Translations under genes and position numbers: made by a program | Source of the DNA: Prevotella sp. | Lineage (GTDB): Bacteria; Bacteroidota; Bacteroidia; Bacteroidales; Bacteroidaceae | Assembly: GCA_017475265.1 (NCBI GenBank) | Contig: JAFVFY010000085.1 | Coordinates: 1-48,603, forward strand | Length of the DNA: 48,603 nucleotides | Direction of reading: 5' to 3' | Shown here: positions 26,621 through 35,028 of the stretch, piece after piece | Position numbering within the stretch: the first letter of the stretch is position 1 | Layout: each line of letters starts with the position of its first letter | The notes under the pieces: generated by a model | What the model was told of the DNA's origin: nothing | What the model saw: only the letters and a program-made list of their open reading frames with translations | The model's database searches: none

Positions 26621-27377
26621 ATCCCTTTTCTATCTTCACCACGATGACCGAGACGTTGTCACGTCCACCCTCGTCTTCGGCTGCTTGGCAGAGGGCATTG
26701 GCATCGAACTCACGGACGAGCAGGCGTTCAATTTCCTTGTCTTCCACAAGGTCGGAGAGCCCGTCGCTGCAAATCATCATCGTGTCACCAGGCATGACCT
26801 TGTCGGAACACTCCACCAAGTCAAAGTAGCTGGTCTTACACCCCGCACCGATACAGTTGGTAATCATGGGTGAATTTTTCTCCTTGCTCCCTATGAGGTT
26901 GCTGTAGGAGTGGTCGGTGGTGAGTTGCTCCAGCTTGCCGTCGTGCAGACGGTATAGGCGGCTGTCACCACAATTGAACCAGAAGAAGCGATGCTCGTAG
27001 TATGCCAGCGCGACGAGTGTGGTTCCCATGCCCCGGTAGCTGTAGTTGTCAATGCCCTTCGCCTCCAGGACGTGGTTGATGCTGCGAAGCCAATCGTTCA
27101 TGGTCTCGTTGAAGTCACCGGGACTGAGTCCCTTCGGCAGGTCGCTGAAGAAGTACTTGAGGTTTGCCAAGGTTTCAGCACTTGCCACCTCTCCTCCGGC
27201 ATGGCCTCCCATACCGTCGGCAAGGGCGATGATATAGCGGTCGGAGTCTACCGTTTCCACATGCTTGCTCATCTTGCCATTGCGCAGGAGGAGGTCGCCA
27301 ACGAGAATCATGTCCTCGTTGTTGCTACGTACCAGACCTACGCGACTAGATGCGGTGATATTCAGTTCGTAGTTCAT
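26619..27377 (-). CDS. PP2C-type Ser/Thr protein phosphatase
   Basis: A 252-residue stand-alone PPM/PP2C phosphatase that removes phosphate from Ser/Thr, using two metal ions. All the usual motifs are intact: RSNNEDM (18-23), DGMGGHAGG (54-62), GTTLVAL, CGDSRLYRL, ICSDGLSDLVED and GGRDNVSVIVV. There is no membrane segment, so it acts in the cytoplasm. It lies 19 bp downstream of the FHA gene in the same operon as the multi-AAA+ protein. No Ser/Thr kinase is in the window, so the kinase it opposes must lie elsewhere or be replaced by another activity. Confidence 0.93.
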   Translation of the reverse strand: MNYELNITASSRVGLVRSNNEDMILVGDLLLRNGKMSKHVETVDSDRYIIALADGMGGHAGGEVASAETLANLKYFFSDLPKGLSPGDFNETMNDWLRSINHVLEAKGIDNYSYRGMGTTLVALAYYEHRFFWFNCGDSRLYRLHDGKLEQLTTDHSYSNLIGSKEKNSPMITNCIGAGCKTSYFDLVECSDKVMPGDTMMICSDGLSDLVEDKEIERLLVREFDANALCQAAEDEGGRDNVSVIVVKIEKG

Positions 27378-27396
27378 GTTCTTAACAGTTCAAAAA

Positions 27397-27963
27397 TTAG
27401 CAGATACTTACCTTTAGTGGAACGTTGGCCAGGGAGAGGATGTCTCCGTTCTTGAGCGACATCTCAACGTCGGGCTGCAACTGATGGTCGTTAAGGCGAG
27501 TGCCGTTGGAGGAATGTTTGTCTGCAATGCTCCACCCCGTGGCATGGGCGTACTTCAGCTGAGCGTGGGCTCCCGAGATGTAGCCCTGCCCTTGGAGCAT
27601 CTGGGAGTATGGTCCCTGACGACGACCGATGATGGCACCGTTGATGCCCGTTATACGTATGCCCAGCGAATCGTTGAAGAGCAACAGCTGGGGTGTCGCG
27701 GCGTTGCGGTGGCGGGGAGCTGAGGGGTTGGACTTGGTGTTGGAAACCTGCGAGACGAAACCCGTGGAGACGGAGTCGTCAACCTGATACTCAGACACTT
27801 CCGACTTCTCGCCAGGAACCGACATAAGCCCTCCGCAAGAGGTGCAACGACGGCCTATGCCTACACGGCCACAACGTTCACAATAAAGCAGTTTCTGGCC
27901 ACACTGGTCGCAATAGTACGACTGCTCATCAATCTCTTCTTTACAGTTAGGACAGACTATCAT
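27397..27963 (-). CDS. Double zinc-ribbon FHA-domain protein
   Basis: A 188-residue phosphothreonine-reader protein. The N-terminus has two zinc ribbons (CPNC and CDQC, then CERC and CTSC, within residues 4-43). A flexible, Ser/Asn-rich linker follows. The FHA domain at about 95-188 keeps the key pattern IIGRRQG, ISGAHAQL (Ser-x-x-His) and SSNGTRLN. It should bind a phosphothreonine peptide and recruit a partner. The next gene encodes a PP2C phosphatase, and the preceding one a four-module AAA+ ATPase with a similar N-terminal zinc ribbon. Confidence 0.92.
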   Translation of the reverse strand: MIVCPNCKEEIDEQSYYCDQCGQKLLYCERCGRVGIGRRCTSCGGLMSVPGEKSEVSEYQVDDSVSTGFVSQVSNTKSNPSAPRHRNAATPQLLLFNDSLGIRITGINGAIIGRRQGPYSQMLQGQGYISGAHAQLKYAHATGWSIADKHSSNGTRLNDHQLQPDVEMSLKNGDILSLANVPLKVSIC

Positions 27964-27965
27964 TT

Positions 27966-28002
27966 TTATTTACGATTTACGGATTTACAATTTACGATTT
28001 GT
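27966..28002 (-). repeat. 7-bp tandem repeats between the AAA+ and FHA genes
   Basis: TTTACGA, TTTACGG and ATTTACA heptamers in the 61-bp gap match those near ssrA and aspS. Confidence 0.75.
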
Positions 28003-28024
28003 CACAACAGCGGTAGCAAATTCT

Positions 28025-31000
28025 TCACTCTTCGCTCTTCACTCCCTTGATGTCCTCGGGGAGTATCAGCTGATAAGCCTCCTTGGTCTTCTGGTCTTCG
28101 GGCAGCTGGCTCACGCGGAGTGAGAGTTGCTGGATGGTGGCATCGAGCATGTTGCGCATCTCGCGGGCGTTGCCAAAGCCCTCCTTCTTCTCCATCAGCA
28201 TGTTGCAGATGACGTCGAGGGCCTTGAACTCGGCCAGCGGCGAGAGCTCGTAGTTCTCTTTCGAGGCCATTTTCTTGAAGATGGCCAGCAGCTCGTCCTC
28301 GTTGTAGTCCTCGATGTGCAGCTTGTGGGTGAAGCGGCTTGCCAGTCCGGCGTTCATCTGCAGGAACTCCTCCATCTTGTCGTGGTAGCCAGCAGCAATG
28401 ACGACGAACTTACCTCTATCGTCCTCCATGCGCTTCATCAGCGTGTCGATGGCCTCCTTGCCATACTGGTCGTTCTGGTCGCTGAGGGTGTAGGCCTCGT
28501 CGATGAAGAGAATACCGCCCATAGCCTTGTCACACATCTGGTTAACGATCTTGGGCGTCTCGCCCATGTACTTTCCGACAAGCGTGGCGCGGCTGGTCTC
28601 TATGACGTTGCTCGTGGGCAGGATGTCCATCGACTGCAGCACCTCGCCCATCTTGCGGGCTATCGAGGTCTTACCCGTACCGGGATTACCGGTGAGGATG
28701 AAGTTCATGGCCAGCTGCTTCACGTCGCCGGCTCCAGCCTCTGCACGCTCCTTGACGAACATGCTCTGCACGGCCAGACGGCGTATGGCGTTCTTCACCG
28801 AGCGCATGCCGATAAAGTCGTCCAGCTCCTTGAGCACATCTTCCAGCGGACGTGCCAGCGAAGCCTGTCCTGCGGGCAGGTCGTCGATGGTCAGGCGGTA
28901 CATATCGTCGAGCAGGAATCCGGCGGCATCGTCGTCGGTGATGGCCACGTCGGGGTGGCTCATCCTCTCCACCAGTCGCTGGCTCTGGCGCTCCACGCAC
29001 TCGTCGAAGATGCGGCGTGCCTCACGGGCGTTGCCGAAGTTCTTGTCGCGGCGCAAGTAGAGCTGGTCGAACAGCCTGCGTATGGCAGCCTGTGTCGGCT
29101 CGTCGATGATGAAGTTCTTGGCCTTCGCCATGTTCATGAAGATGACGGTCAGCTCGTCGGGCTTATAGTCGTCGAAGTGTATGGTCTGCGTGAAACGGCT
29201 CTTCAGGCCGGGGTTGGAGTCTATGAAGTCGTGCATCTGGTTGGTATAGCCCGCCACGATGCAGATGAACTTCCCACGGTCGTCCTCCAGACGCTTCAGC
29301 AGCGTGTCGATGGCCTCGCTGCCGAAGGAGTCCTGGTCGCCACCCTTCAGGGTGTAGGCCTCGTCGATGAAGAGCACGCCACCCATGGCCGTGTCTATCA
29401 GCTGGTTGGTCTTGATGGCCGTCTGTCCGCTGTAGCCCGAGACGAGCTTCGAGCGGTCGGCCTCCACCAACTGGCCACGCGACAGGATGCCGAGGGTCTT
29501 GAACACGTCGGCCATGATGCGGGCCACGGTGGTCTTACCCGTACCGGGATTGCCGGTGAACACGTAGTGCTTGCCCAGGAAGGTGTTGGTCTCGCCGCGC
29601 TTGATTTGCAGGTTGAGGTAGGCGGCAAGATTGGCCACCTCCTTCTTCACGCCCTCCAGTCCTACCATGCCGTCGAACTTCTTCAGGCACTCGGTGTAGT
29701 CCACCGTCTTCGGAGCCTCGTAGGGCACGTCGGCCTCCTCGATGGTCATCAGGTGCTCGTTGGTCATCAGCGAGGCATCCTCTTTCTGCAGGCGCATGGC
29801 CTGGCGCTTCATCATCTCGTCGAACAGCGTGCGCATGGTGCGGCCATTGGCAAAGGTGCTGTCGCGGTTCTTGTACTGCTCCTCAATCAGCTTGCGGGCC
29901 AGCTTCTCCGCATCCTCCGAGAATACATAGTTCTTCTCGTGGGCAAAATGCTTCATGATTTGGAAGAGCTCCTCGGGCGTGTAGTCCTCGATGTCGAGGT
30001 TATAGTTGAAACGGCTCCTCATACCGGGGTTCACACGGAAGAGATTCTCCATCTCCGTGCGGTAGCCGGCGGCGATGACCACGAACTTCCCACGGTCGTC
30101 CTCCATGCGCTTCATCAGCGTCTCCAGGGCCTGTGCTCCCTGCGTATCGCGGTCGCCGGCCTCGCTCACAGGAGCCAACGTGTAGGCCTCGTCGATGAAG
30201 AGGATACCGCCCATGGCCTTGTCACACAGCTCGTTGACCACCTTGGGCGTCTCGCCCTGATACTGCGACACCATCTTCGAGCGGTCTACCTCGACCACAT
30301 GTCCCGAATCCAGGTAGTTGATAGCGGCAAGGATTTCGCCCAGCTTGCGGGCCACGGTGGTCTTACCCGTACCCGGATTACCCGTGAGGACGATGTGCAT
30401 CGACATCTTCTCTGCCTCGCCCAGGCCACGCTCGGCACGCTGCACGCTGTTCTGGACGGAGTAGGCCATCTCTCTCACGGCCTGCTTCACGGAGTCCATG
30501 CCGATGAAGTTGTCCATGTCGCGCAGTATGTCCTCCAGCGGGCGCTCGTCGGGCACATAGCCCTTGATGTCCTCCTTCTCCACCACCGTACTGTGGGTGC
30601 CGCGGCTGATGAAGGCGGTGAAGATGTCCTCGGCAGTCTTCATGGCCAGATGGGCGTTGCCGAAGGTCTCGTCCTTCATCTTTATCTGATACTTGAAGTA
30701 TCGCATCAGCTGGTGGCTGGCATCCTCGCTGAACTCATTGAGACCGTATTTGCTGCTCAGCGCCATCTTAGTGATTTCACACAGCTCCTGATAGCCTCTC
30801 TGCGGCAGACGGAAGGTATATTTGAAGCGGTTTTTCACCGCAGGGTTGCTCTCCAGGAAGTCATCAAGACCCTTGGGCAGACCGGCCATCATGACGATGG
30901 GATCATCGTTCCACTTGTCCATCTCTACGAAAAGCTTGTCCAAAGGGTTCACCTGATTGGAGTAGCGGTCGGGCAGCAGCTTCTGCACGTTGTCGAAGAA

Positions 31001-31381
31001 GAGAATACCGCCACGGGCCTTCTTGATGTTGTCGTCCCACTTGTCCACGAAGCGCTGGTAGTCCACGGCGTCCACCATCGTCAACTTGGGCTTGTCTATT
31101 ATCTTGTGCTGGAAGAAATAATCGCGTATCACCTCCGACAGCGCCGTCTTTCCCGTTCCCGTGTCACCGATGATGATGGTGTTCACCGAGAGCCTCACGG
31201 TGGCGATGTCCTTGCGCGAGCGCAGGAAGGTGTAAGTGTCTACGATGGTCTTCAGCTGTTCCTTCACTTCCTCGAGGCCCACCAGCTTGTCGAGCACGTG
31301 CTGCGACACGAGCGGTTGCCCGCACCATTTGCAGAATTTCGCGATGATTCTGTTTTCCTGTTTACAGTTTTCGCAAAGCAT
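28025..31381 (-). CDS. Four-module AAA+ ATPase with N-terminal zinc ribbon (CbbX/SpoVK-like)
   Basis: An 1118-residue cytoplasmic ATPase. A zinc ribbon (C3, C6, C17, C20) is followed by four AAA+ modules. Modules 2-4 are CbbX/SpoVK-type, each with Walker A GNPGTGKT (334, 610, 898) and Walker B FIDEAYTL (395, 671, 959). Module 1 has GDTGTGKT at 72-79 but its Walker B ends FFDN (about 128-131), lacking the catalytic Glu, so it probably binds without efficient hydrolysis. Single CbbX proteins remodel partner complexes as hexamers; four linked modules suggest an unusual assembly. It has its own promoter (31,421) and leads an operon with FHA, PP2C and envelope-polysaccharide genes. Substrate unknown. 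Confidence 0.9.
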   Translation of the reverse strand: MLCENCKQENRIIAKFCKWCGQPLVSQHVLDKLVGLEEVKEQLKTIVDTYTFLRSRKDIATVRLSVNTIIIGDTGTGKTALSEVIRDYFFQHKIIDKPKLTMVDAVDYQRFVDKWDDNIKKARGGILFFDNVQKLLPDRYSNQVNPLDKLFVEMDKWNDDPIVMMAGLPKGLDDFLESNPAVKNRFKYTFRLPQRGYQELCEITKMALSSKYGLNEFSEDASHQLMRYFKYQIKMKDETFGNAHLAMKTAEDIFTAFISRGTHSTVVEKEDIKGYVPDERPLEDILRDMDNFIGMDSVKQAVREMAYSVQNSVQRAERGLGEAEKMSMHIVLTGNPGTGKTTVARKLGEILAAINYLDSGHVVEVDRSKMVSQYQGETPKVVNELCDKAMGGILFIDEAYTLAPVSEAGDRDTQGAQALETLMKRMEDDRGKFVVIAAGYRTEMENLFRVNPGMRSRFNYNLDIEDYTPEELFQIMKHFAHEKNYVFSEDAEKLARKLIEEQYKNRDSTFANGRTMRTLFDEMMKRQAMRLQKEDASLMTNEHLMTIEEADVPYEAPKTVDYTECLKKFDGMVGLEGVKKEVANLAAYLNLQIKRGETNTFLGKHYVFTGNPGTGKTTVARIMADVFKTLGILSRGQLVEADRSKLVSGYSGQTAIKTNQLIDTAMGGVLFIDEAYTLKGGDQDSFGSEAIDTLLKRLEDDRGKFICIVAGYTNQMHDFIDSNPGLKSRFTQTIHFDDYKPDELTVIFMNMAKAKNFIIDEPTQAAIRRLFDQLYLRRDKNFGNAREARRIFDECVERQSQRLVERMSHPDVAITDDDAAGFLLDDMYRLTIDDLPAGQASLARPLEDVLKELDDFIGMRSVKNAIRRLAVQSMFVKERAEAGAGDVKQLAMNFILTGNPGTGKTSIARKMGEVLQSMDILPTSNVIETSRATLVGKYMGETPKIVNQMCDKAMGGILFIDEAYTLSDQNDQYGKEAIDTLMKRMEDDRGKFVVIAAGYHDKMEEFLQMNAGLASRFTHKLHIEDYNEDELLAIFKKMASKENYELSPLAEFKALDVICNMLMEKKEGFGNAREMRNMLDATIQQLSLRVSQLPEDQKTKEAYQLILPEDIKGVKSEE

Positions 31382-31420
31382 TATATAATGGTTTTATACG
31401 TTTATGCACACTTCAAGTCG

Positions 31421-31428
31421 CAAAAGTA
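31421..31428 (-). promoter_or_regulatory. Promoter -7 box for the AAA+/FHA/PP2C operon
   Basis: The minus strand reads TACTTTTG, about 40 bp upstream of the ATG at 31,381. No other clear promoter is seen before 23,633, which supports one six-gene transcript. Confidence 0.65.
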
Positions 31429-31501
31429 CAACTTTTATTTGATATGACCAAAGAAAATTAGCTTTAATTAGCACATACTTTACTTTTACCACCTAAAGAA
31501 A

Positions 31502-31567
31502 GCCATTTTGTCTCCCAAACGATGCCATTTTTTCTCCCAAACAAAGCCGTTTAGATTCTTAACACAA
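31502..31567. repeat. 22-bp module array
   Basis: Three consecutive 22-bp units start at 31,502, 31,524 and 31,546. Units 1 and 2 share gccatttt and tctcccaaac. Unit 3 begins gccgttta, like modules elsewhere. Confidence 0.7.
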
Positions 31568-31661
31568 ATGGCCACAAATGAAACACAAATTATTCAAAAA
31601 TTTAATAGATGGGGAATTCGTGATAAATATCACACACTTTGTCATTTTTTCTCACAGAGTT

Positions 31662-32068
31662 TTTTTAAAAACACCATACATTCCTACATTTTTCGCGTAA
31701 CCTGCATATATACAGAATGTTAGATGATGTATGGACCATACATTTTTGGACGCCACTATACATAGACTGTAAACGGACTTTTTCAACAAATATAACGGAG
31801 GAAAAAAGATGAAATAACATGACTTTGAATTAGTTTCCATGGGAGAAACAATTTGTTTCTCCAGTGGAAACAAATTGTTTCAACAGGGAAAACAAAGAGA
31901 AACAAACTGATTTTCTGACACTTAGATACATTATTGTGGCCACTATCCTACGTCTTTTATCAATTTATGTATAGAGCCCATCAAAAATGTATGCTCTATA
32001 CACGGCCTAAATAACTTATAATTAAAAAATTACAACAAAAATGTAGGAATGTATGGTGTTTTTAAAAA
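31662..32068. repeat. 407-bp element bounded by 32-bp inverted repeats
   Basis: A perfect 32-bp inverted repeat (31,662-31,693 and 32,037-32,068), with the core accatacattcctac, bounds a 407-bp AT-rich region that holds no gene. Further ATGTATGG-like words lie inside. The layout resembles a non-autonomous transposable element (MITE), but no clear target-site duplication is visible, and it could instead be a regulatory or transcript-end structure. Confidence 0.6.
31841..31906. repeat. 22-bp module array with AAACAA/TTGTTT palindromes
   Basis: Three 22-bp units start at 31,841, 31,863 and 31,885. Units 1 and 2 hold the palindromes GAAACAATTTGTTTC and GAAACAAATTGTTTC, akin to AAAACAA-TTGTTTT in the array at 8764. 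The array lies inside the inverted-repeat element. Confidence 0.7.
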
Positions 32069-32183
32069 CTTTTCTACACAAAATTGTGTATACCGCTAAT
32101 GTAAGGGCAGACACTGAATATGTCCCCTGCTTCTTGTCCATATTGATCATAGCAGCGCCGAAGATGCGACAGACTATTCTGCC

Positions 32184-32200
32184 ACCCCTTCGGGGTTTTG
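32184..32200 (+). terminator. UUCG-loop terminator hairpin
   Basis: ACCCC-TTCG-GGGGT followed by TTTG. No gene reads into it, so it may end a short unannotated transcript, or insulate the downstream promoter from transcription through the repeat element. Confidence 0.5.
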
Positions 32201-32268
32201 ACTAGGGTTTTGACCCGTACAGGTCAATTTTTTTCGACTTTTTATTTGGCAGATTCAAAAATAGTCAG

Positions 32269-32276
32269 TACCTTTG
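32269..32276 (+). promoter_or_regulatory. Promoter -7 box for the structured RNA / Ig-like gene
   Basis: TACCTTTG followed by CACC, with TTTG about 20 bp upstream in the -33 position. A transcript should begin near 32,281. Confidence 0.7.
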
Positions 32277-32280
32277 CACC

Positions 32281-32522
32281 GTCGTATGTGAAAACTATCG
32301 ACCCACGCACCGAGAAAAGTGCGCGGCTATATGCTGAACTTGTTAGCTGAAACCTGGAAAATTTCAAAAAGACAAGAGAGCATAGTGATTACTGTACGCC
32401 TGTACTGGCGTGTGGTATGTCGCTATATTCTTTCTTTAAAGGTAGTTTCCAGGACCTCAGCTAAGAGAATTAGAGGTTGCCCCACGCCTTGTGTGGGTAA
32501 TTCTCGATGGATGCTGAGGAAG
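32281..32522 (+). ncRNA. Structured leader or small RNA (6S-like layout)
   Basis: About 240 nt follow the promoter with dense complementarity. A hairpin CGCAC/GTGCG lies at 32,306-32,323. A long stem joins TTAGCTGA-CCTGGAAA (32,343-32,360) to TTTCCAGG-TCAGCTAA (32,446-32,464), with a large internal loop and an apical ACGCC/GGCGT hairpin. A third hairpin is GAGAATTA/TAATTCTC (32,465-32,505) with nested CCCAC/GTGGG. CCTCAGC (32,455) can instead pair with GCTGAGG (32,513), so two exclusive folds exist. Closed stem, open bubble and apical stem recall 6S RNA, but a switch-like leader for the next gene is equally possible. Confidence 0.45.
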
Positions 32523-32569
32523 AGGAAACTATTTTTATTCACACATTATTAATTAATACCTTATCTATT

Positions 32570-34630
32570 ATGAGACAAAAACTATCTCTATTAACGAAAA
32601 CAATGCTCCTGCTGGGTGCCCTCATGGCAGGAGGTGGAAGTGCGTGGGCACAGGCTCCTGTAGGTACAGTACTATGGTCGGAAGATTTTAGCGGCTATGC
32701 CGCAAGTAGTAAACCTTCTGGTGAAATAACCAACAGCCACACTGGTACTACCGTATATGGCAATGTCACTCTTACCTATGCATGCGCAAATGGTGGTAGT
32801 ACCACCCAAACTTATACAGATGGTGGTCCGAATAGTAACAGCAATTTGCTTATTTCGAAGAGTAACGGTACTTTTTCTGTGTCTGGAATATCTACCGGCC
32901 AAGCCACTGAATTAACTGTATCTTATGCTAAGTCTGGCTCGGGAACTGTTGCTATTAGCAGCACTACGGATGGTGTGACTATTTCCGGTTCTACATCAGG
33001 TTCTACTATCACAACTAATGGTGCTACGACCTTACAGCTCACATTTACAAACACAGGAAGCAGTAATCTCCGAATTGACGATATTGAAGTAATTGTCAAA
33101 ACTGCAGCTGCTTCTAATGCCGTAGCCACCACGGTGACCATAAACTCAACGGGTATCACGAACACCGATGTCAAAAAGGGTACGGCAGCTGGAACACTTA
33201 CAGCTACAGTCGCTGCAGGCGAAACCACAATCGAAGGTGCCCCTGTCACCTGGTCATCCAACAACACAGCCGTTGCCACTGTTGACGGGACCACAGGTGT
33301 CGTTACCCTCGTAGCTGAAGGTGAAGCTAAGATAACTGCTTCATACGCTGGTGTGGCAGATACATATAAAGAGTCTTCTGCCGACTATACCCTGACTGTG
33401 ACGGACAGCCGCACAGTACCCACACTCACGTTCGACCCTGCCACGCTTCCTACCTTGGCTACCGACGATGAAGACCTGACACTGACCCTGACTACCGACT
33501 ATGACGGAACTATCACCGCCACATCAAGTGATGAAAGCAAGGCCACCATCACCGCCACCGCCACACCGAACCAGTGGACTATCTCACCCAAGGCAGCAGG
33601 AAGCGTGACATTCACCTTCAGCGGTCCCGCAACCGCAGAATTCAAGGCAGCAAACGCCACACTCTCAATGACCGTCGCCACTGGTACTTCCCTGAAACTC
33701 AATAAGACAATAGTAGTAAGCAACTGGACTCCAGTTAGTGGTTCTTATTATACAACTGCTACTGATATAACAATTGATGGTGTGAAGTTCAATCTGTATC
33801 AGTGCTGCAAGCAAACATATTTACAGTTGAAAGCCACTTATGGTGTACTTACTTCGCCTATAATTAAGTCCGAGAATGGATACACCGTCATTCTCACTAC
33901 TGCTACCGGCTCCAATGCTTCTGGCAAACTTACTCTTCAGATTGGAAGCGAGGATGCCGTAACTGTGTCGGGTGCTGATAATACAGTTCTTGCCACTACA
34001 TCATCGAAATCATCCTCCTTCACCGTTAAGAATCTCAATTCTGGCGCAATGAAGATTGAGAAGATTGTCATCATGCCCAACATCTATGTTACTTCTAACG
34101 TCTGGGCAACGTTCATCACTCCCGCCGCTATGACATTTGCCGACGAGACGGCTTATGTCGTTACTGATGTCGACGAGACAGAAGGTGCTATCACCATTGA
34201 TGATGTGACTGCCGTTCCTGCCAACACACCGCTATTGGTCAAAGGTGTGGGTGTGAAGACTATCAGCGTACCCACCACCACACCAGAGCCCCCTGCCACT
34301 AACCTCCTCAGTATCGGCACTGGCTCGGCCCCTGCTTCTGGCTACTACAACTATGTACTGGCCAAAGACGGCGACGGCGCTGGCTTCAAGCAGTGGACAG
34401 GCGATGCCTCCACGCTGAAAGGCCGCGTAGTGCTGGTGCTTTCCATCGAGCAGGGAGGCGGAAGTGCTCGCATGCTACACTTCGTTGAGAGCGATACACA
34501 GGGCATTAGCGCTGCGCTAATGAATAAGGAAACAATGAACGATGTGGTTTACGACCTGCAGGGCCGCAGCGTGGCACAGCCCACGAAGGGTCTGTACATC
34601 GTGAACGGCAAGAAGGTGATAATGAAGTAA
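32570..34630 (+). CDS. Secreted Ig-like protein with type IX-like C-terminal tail
   Basis: A 686-residue exported protein, Thr/Ser/Ala-rich. The signal peptide ends near AWAQAP (residue about 28). The N-terminal third is beta-rich. A Big_2-like Ig domain lies at about 195-290 (TWSSNNTAVATVDGTTGVV), and a related beta domain follows. The end, VYDLQGRSVAQPTKGLYIV then NGKKVIMK, matches the C-terminal sorting tail common in Prevotella, so secretion and surface attachment by a type IX-like system are inferred. An ATG 63 bp upstream gives no signal peptide and is rejected. It follows a structured leader and precedes a 59-residue peptide gene. Ligand unknown. Confidence 0.82.
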   Translation: MRQKLSLLTKTMLLLGALMAGGGSAWAQAPVGTVLWSEDFSGYAASSKPSGEITNSHTGTTVYGNVTLTYACANGGSTTQTYTDGGPNSNSNLLISKSNGTFSVSGISTGQATELTVSYAKSGSGTVAISSTTDGVTISGSTSGSTITTNGATTLQLTFTNTGSSNLRIDDIEVIVKTAAASNAVATTVTINSTGITNTDVKKGTAAGTLTATVAAGETTIEGAPVTWSSNNTAVATVDGTTGVVTLVAEGEAKITASYAGVADTYKESSADYTLTVTDSRTVPTLTFDPATLPTLATDDEDLTLTLTTDYDGTITATSSDESKATITATATPNQWTISPKAAGSVTFTFSGPATAEFKAANATLSMTVATGTSLKLNKTIVVSNWTPVSGSYYTTATDITIDGVKFNLYQCCKQTYLQLKATYGVLTSPIIKSENGYTVILTTATGSNASGKLTLQIGSEDAVTVSGADNTVLATTSSKSSSFTVKNLNSGAMKIEKIVIMPNIYVTSNVWATFITPAAMTFADETAYVVTDVDETEGAITIDDVTAVPANTPLLVKGVGVKTISVPTTTPEPPATNLLSIGTGSAPASGYYNYVLAKDGDGAGFKQWTGDASTLKGRVVLVLSIEQGGGSARMLHFVESDTQGISAALMNKETMNDVVYDLQGRSVAQPTKGLYIVNGKKVIMK

Positions 34631-34657
34631 ACATTAAAATAGAAAGGAATAACAATT

Positions 34658-34837
34658 ATGAAGACAATATATCAGAAACCAGAAACAAAAGTAATCATCG
34701 TGAACATGCATAAGATGGTGTGTGCCTCACCTGGCGCGACACCACAAGTAGGTGGAAAAACCAATAACGTGGAAGACCTGCTCTCCCGCCAGAGGGTCGA
34801 CGTTTGGGGTGACGATGATGACAACGAGTTTGAATAG
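34658..34837 (+). CDS. 59-residue acidic-tailed small protein
   Basis: A short ORF starting MKTIYQKPETKVIIVNMHKM and ending VDVWGDDDDNEFE, 27 bp after the secreted Ig-like protein. A good purine-rich stretch (agaaaggaat) precedes the ATG. Small proteins with an N-terminal K-P-x-T pattern, a central Cys after a Met-rich stretch and an acidic tail recur in Prevotella and other Bacteroidales, typically uncharacterised. It has no clear signal peptide or membrane segment. It is likely cotranscribed with the upstream gene and ends before the terminator at 34,996. Confidence 0.65.
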   Translation: MKTIYQKPETKVIIVNMHKMVCASPGATPQVGGKTNNVEDLLSRQRVDVWGDDDDNEFE

Positions 34838-34866
34838 TCTTATAACGTCTACAGCACCCTCCTAAA

Positions 34867-34915
34867 GTCTAAGGTCTGAAGTCTAAGGTCTGAAGTCTAA
34901 GGTCTGAAGTCTACA
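34867..34915 (+). repeat. 7-bp tandem repeat array (GTCTAAG/GTCTGAA)
   Basis: Seven heptamers alternate GTCTAAG and GTCTGAA just after the 59-residue gene, ending in GTCTACA. The rest of the 34,838-35,252 gap has a CCCCGC/GCGGGG hairpin near 34,938-34,974, the terminator at 34,996 and the promoter at 35,205. Confidence 0.9.
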
Positions 34916-34995
34916 GTCGAGGGTACCGTGGTCGTATCCCCGCACCCCTGCCGAGGGCAAATTGCGGCGGGGTGTAATAAGTAAAGTTTTTTAAG

Positions 34996-35028
34996 AAGGT
35001 CGCTGGTGCGTGAGCATCGGCGACCTTT
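34996..35028 (+). terminator. Rho-independent terminator
   Basis: AAGGTCGC pairs with GCGACCTT, followed by TTATTAG. It should end the transcript of the Ig-like and 59-residue genes. Confidence 0.65.

Noticed and set aside
28127-31447. A 1106-codon open frame opposite the AAA+ gene
   Set aside because: It is an antisense shadow of a strongly coding gene with biased codons. It has no family motifs, and its reverse frame holds perfect Walker motifs.
32319-32552. A 77-codon frame upstream of the Ig-like gene
   Set aside because: It lies within the structured RNA and its composition reflects RNA stems rather than coding.
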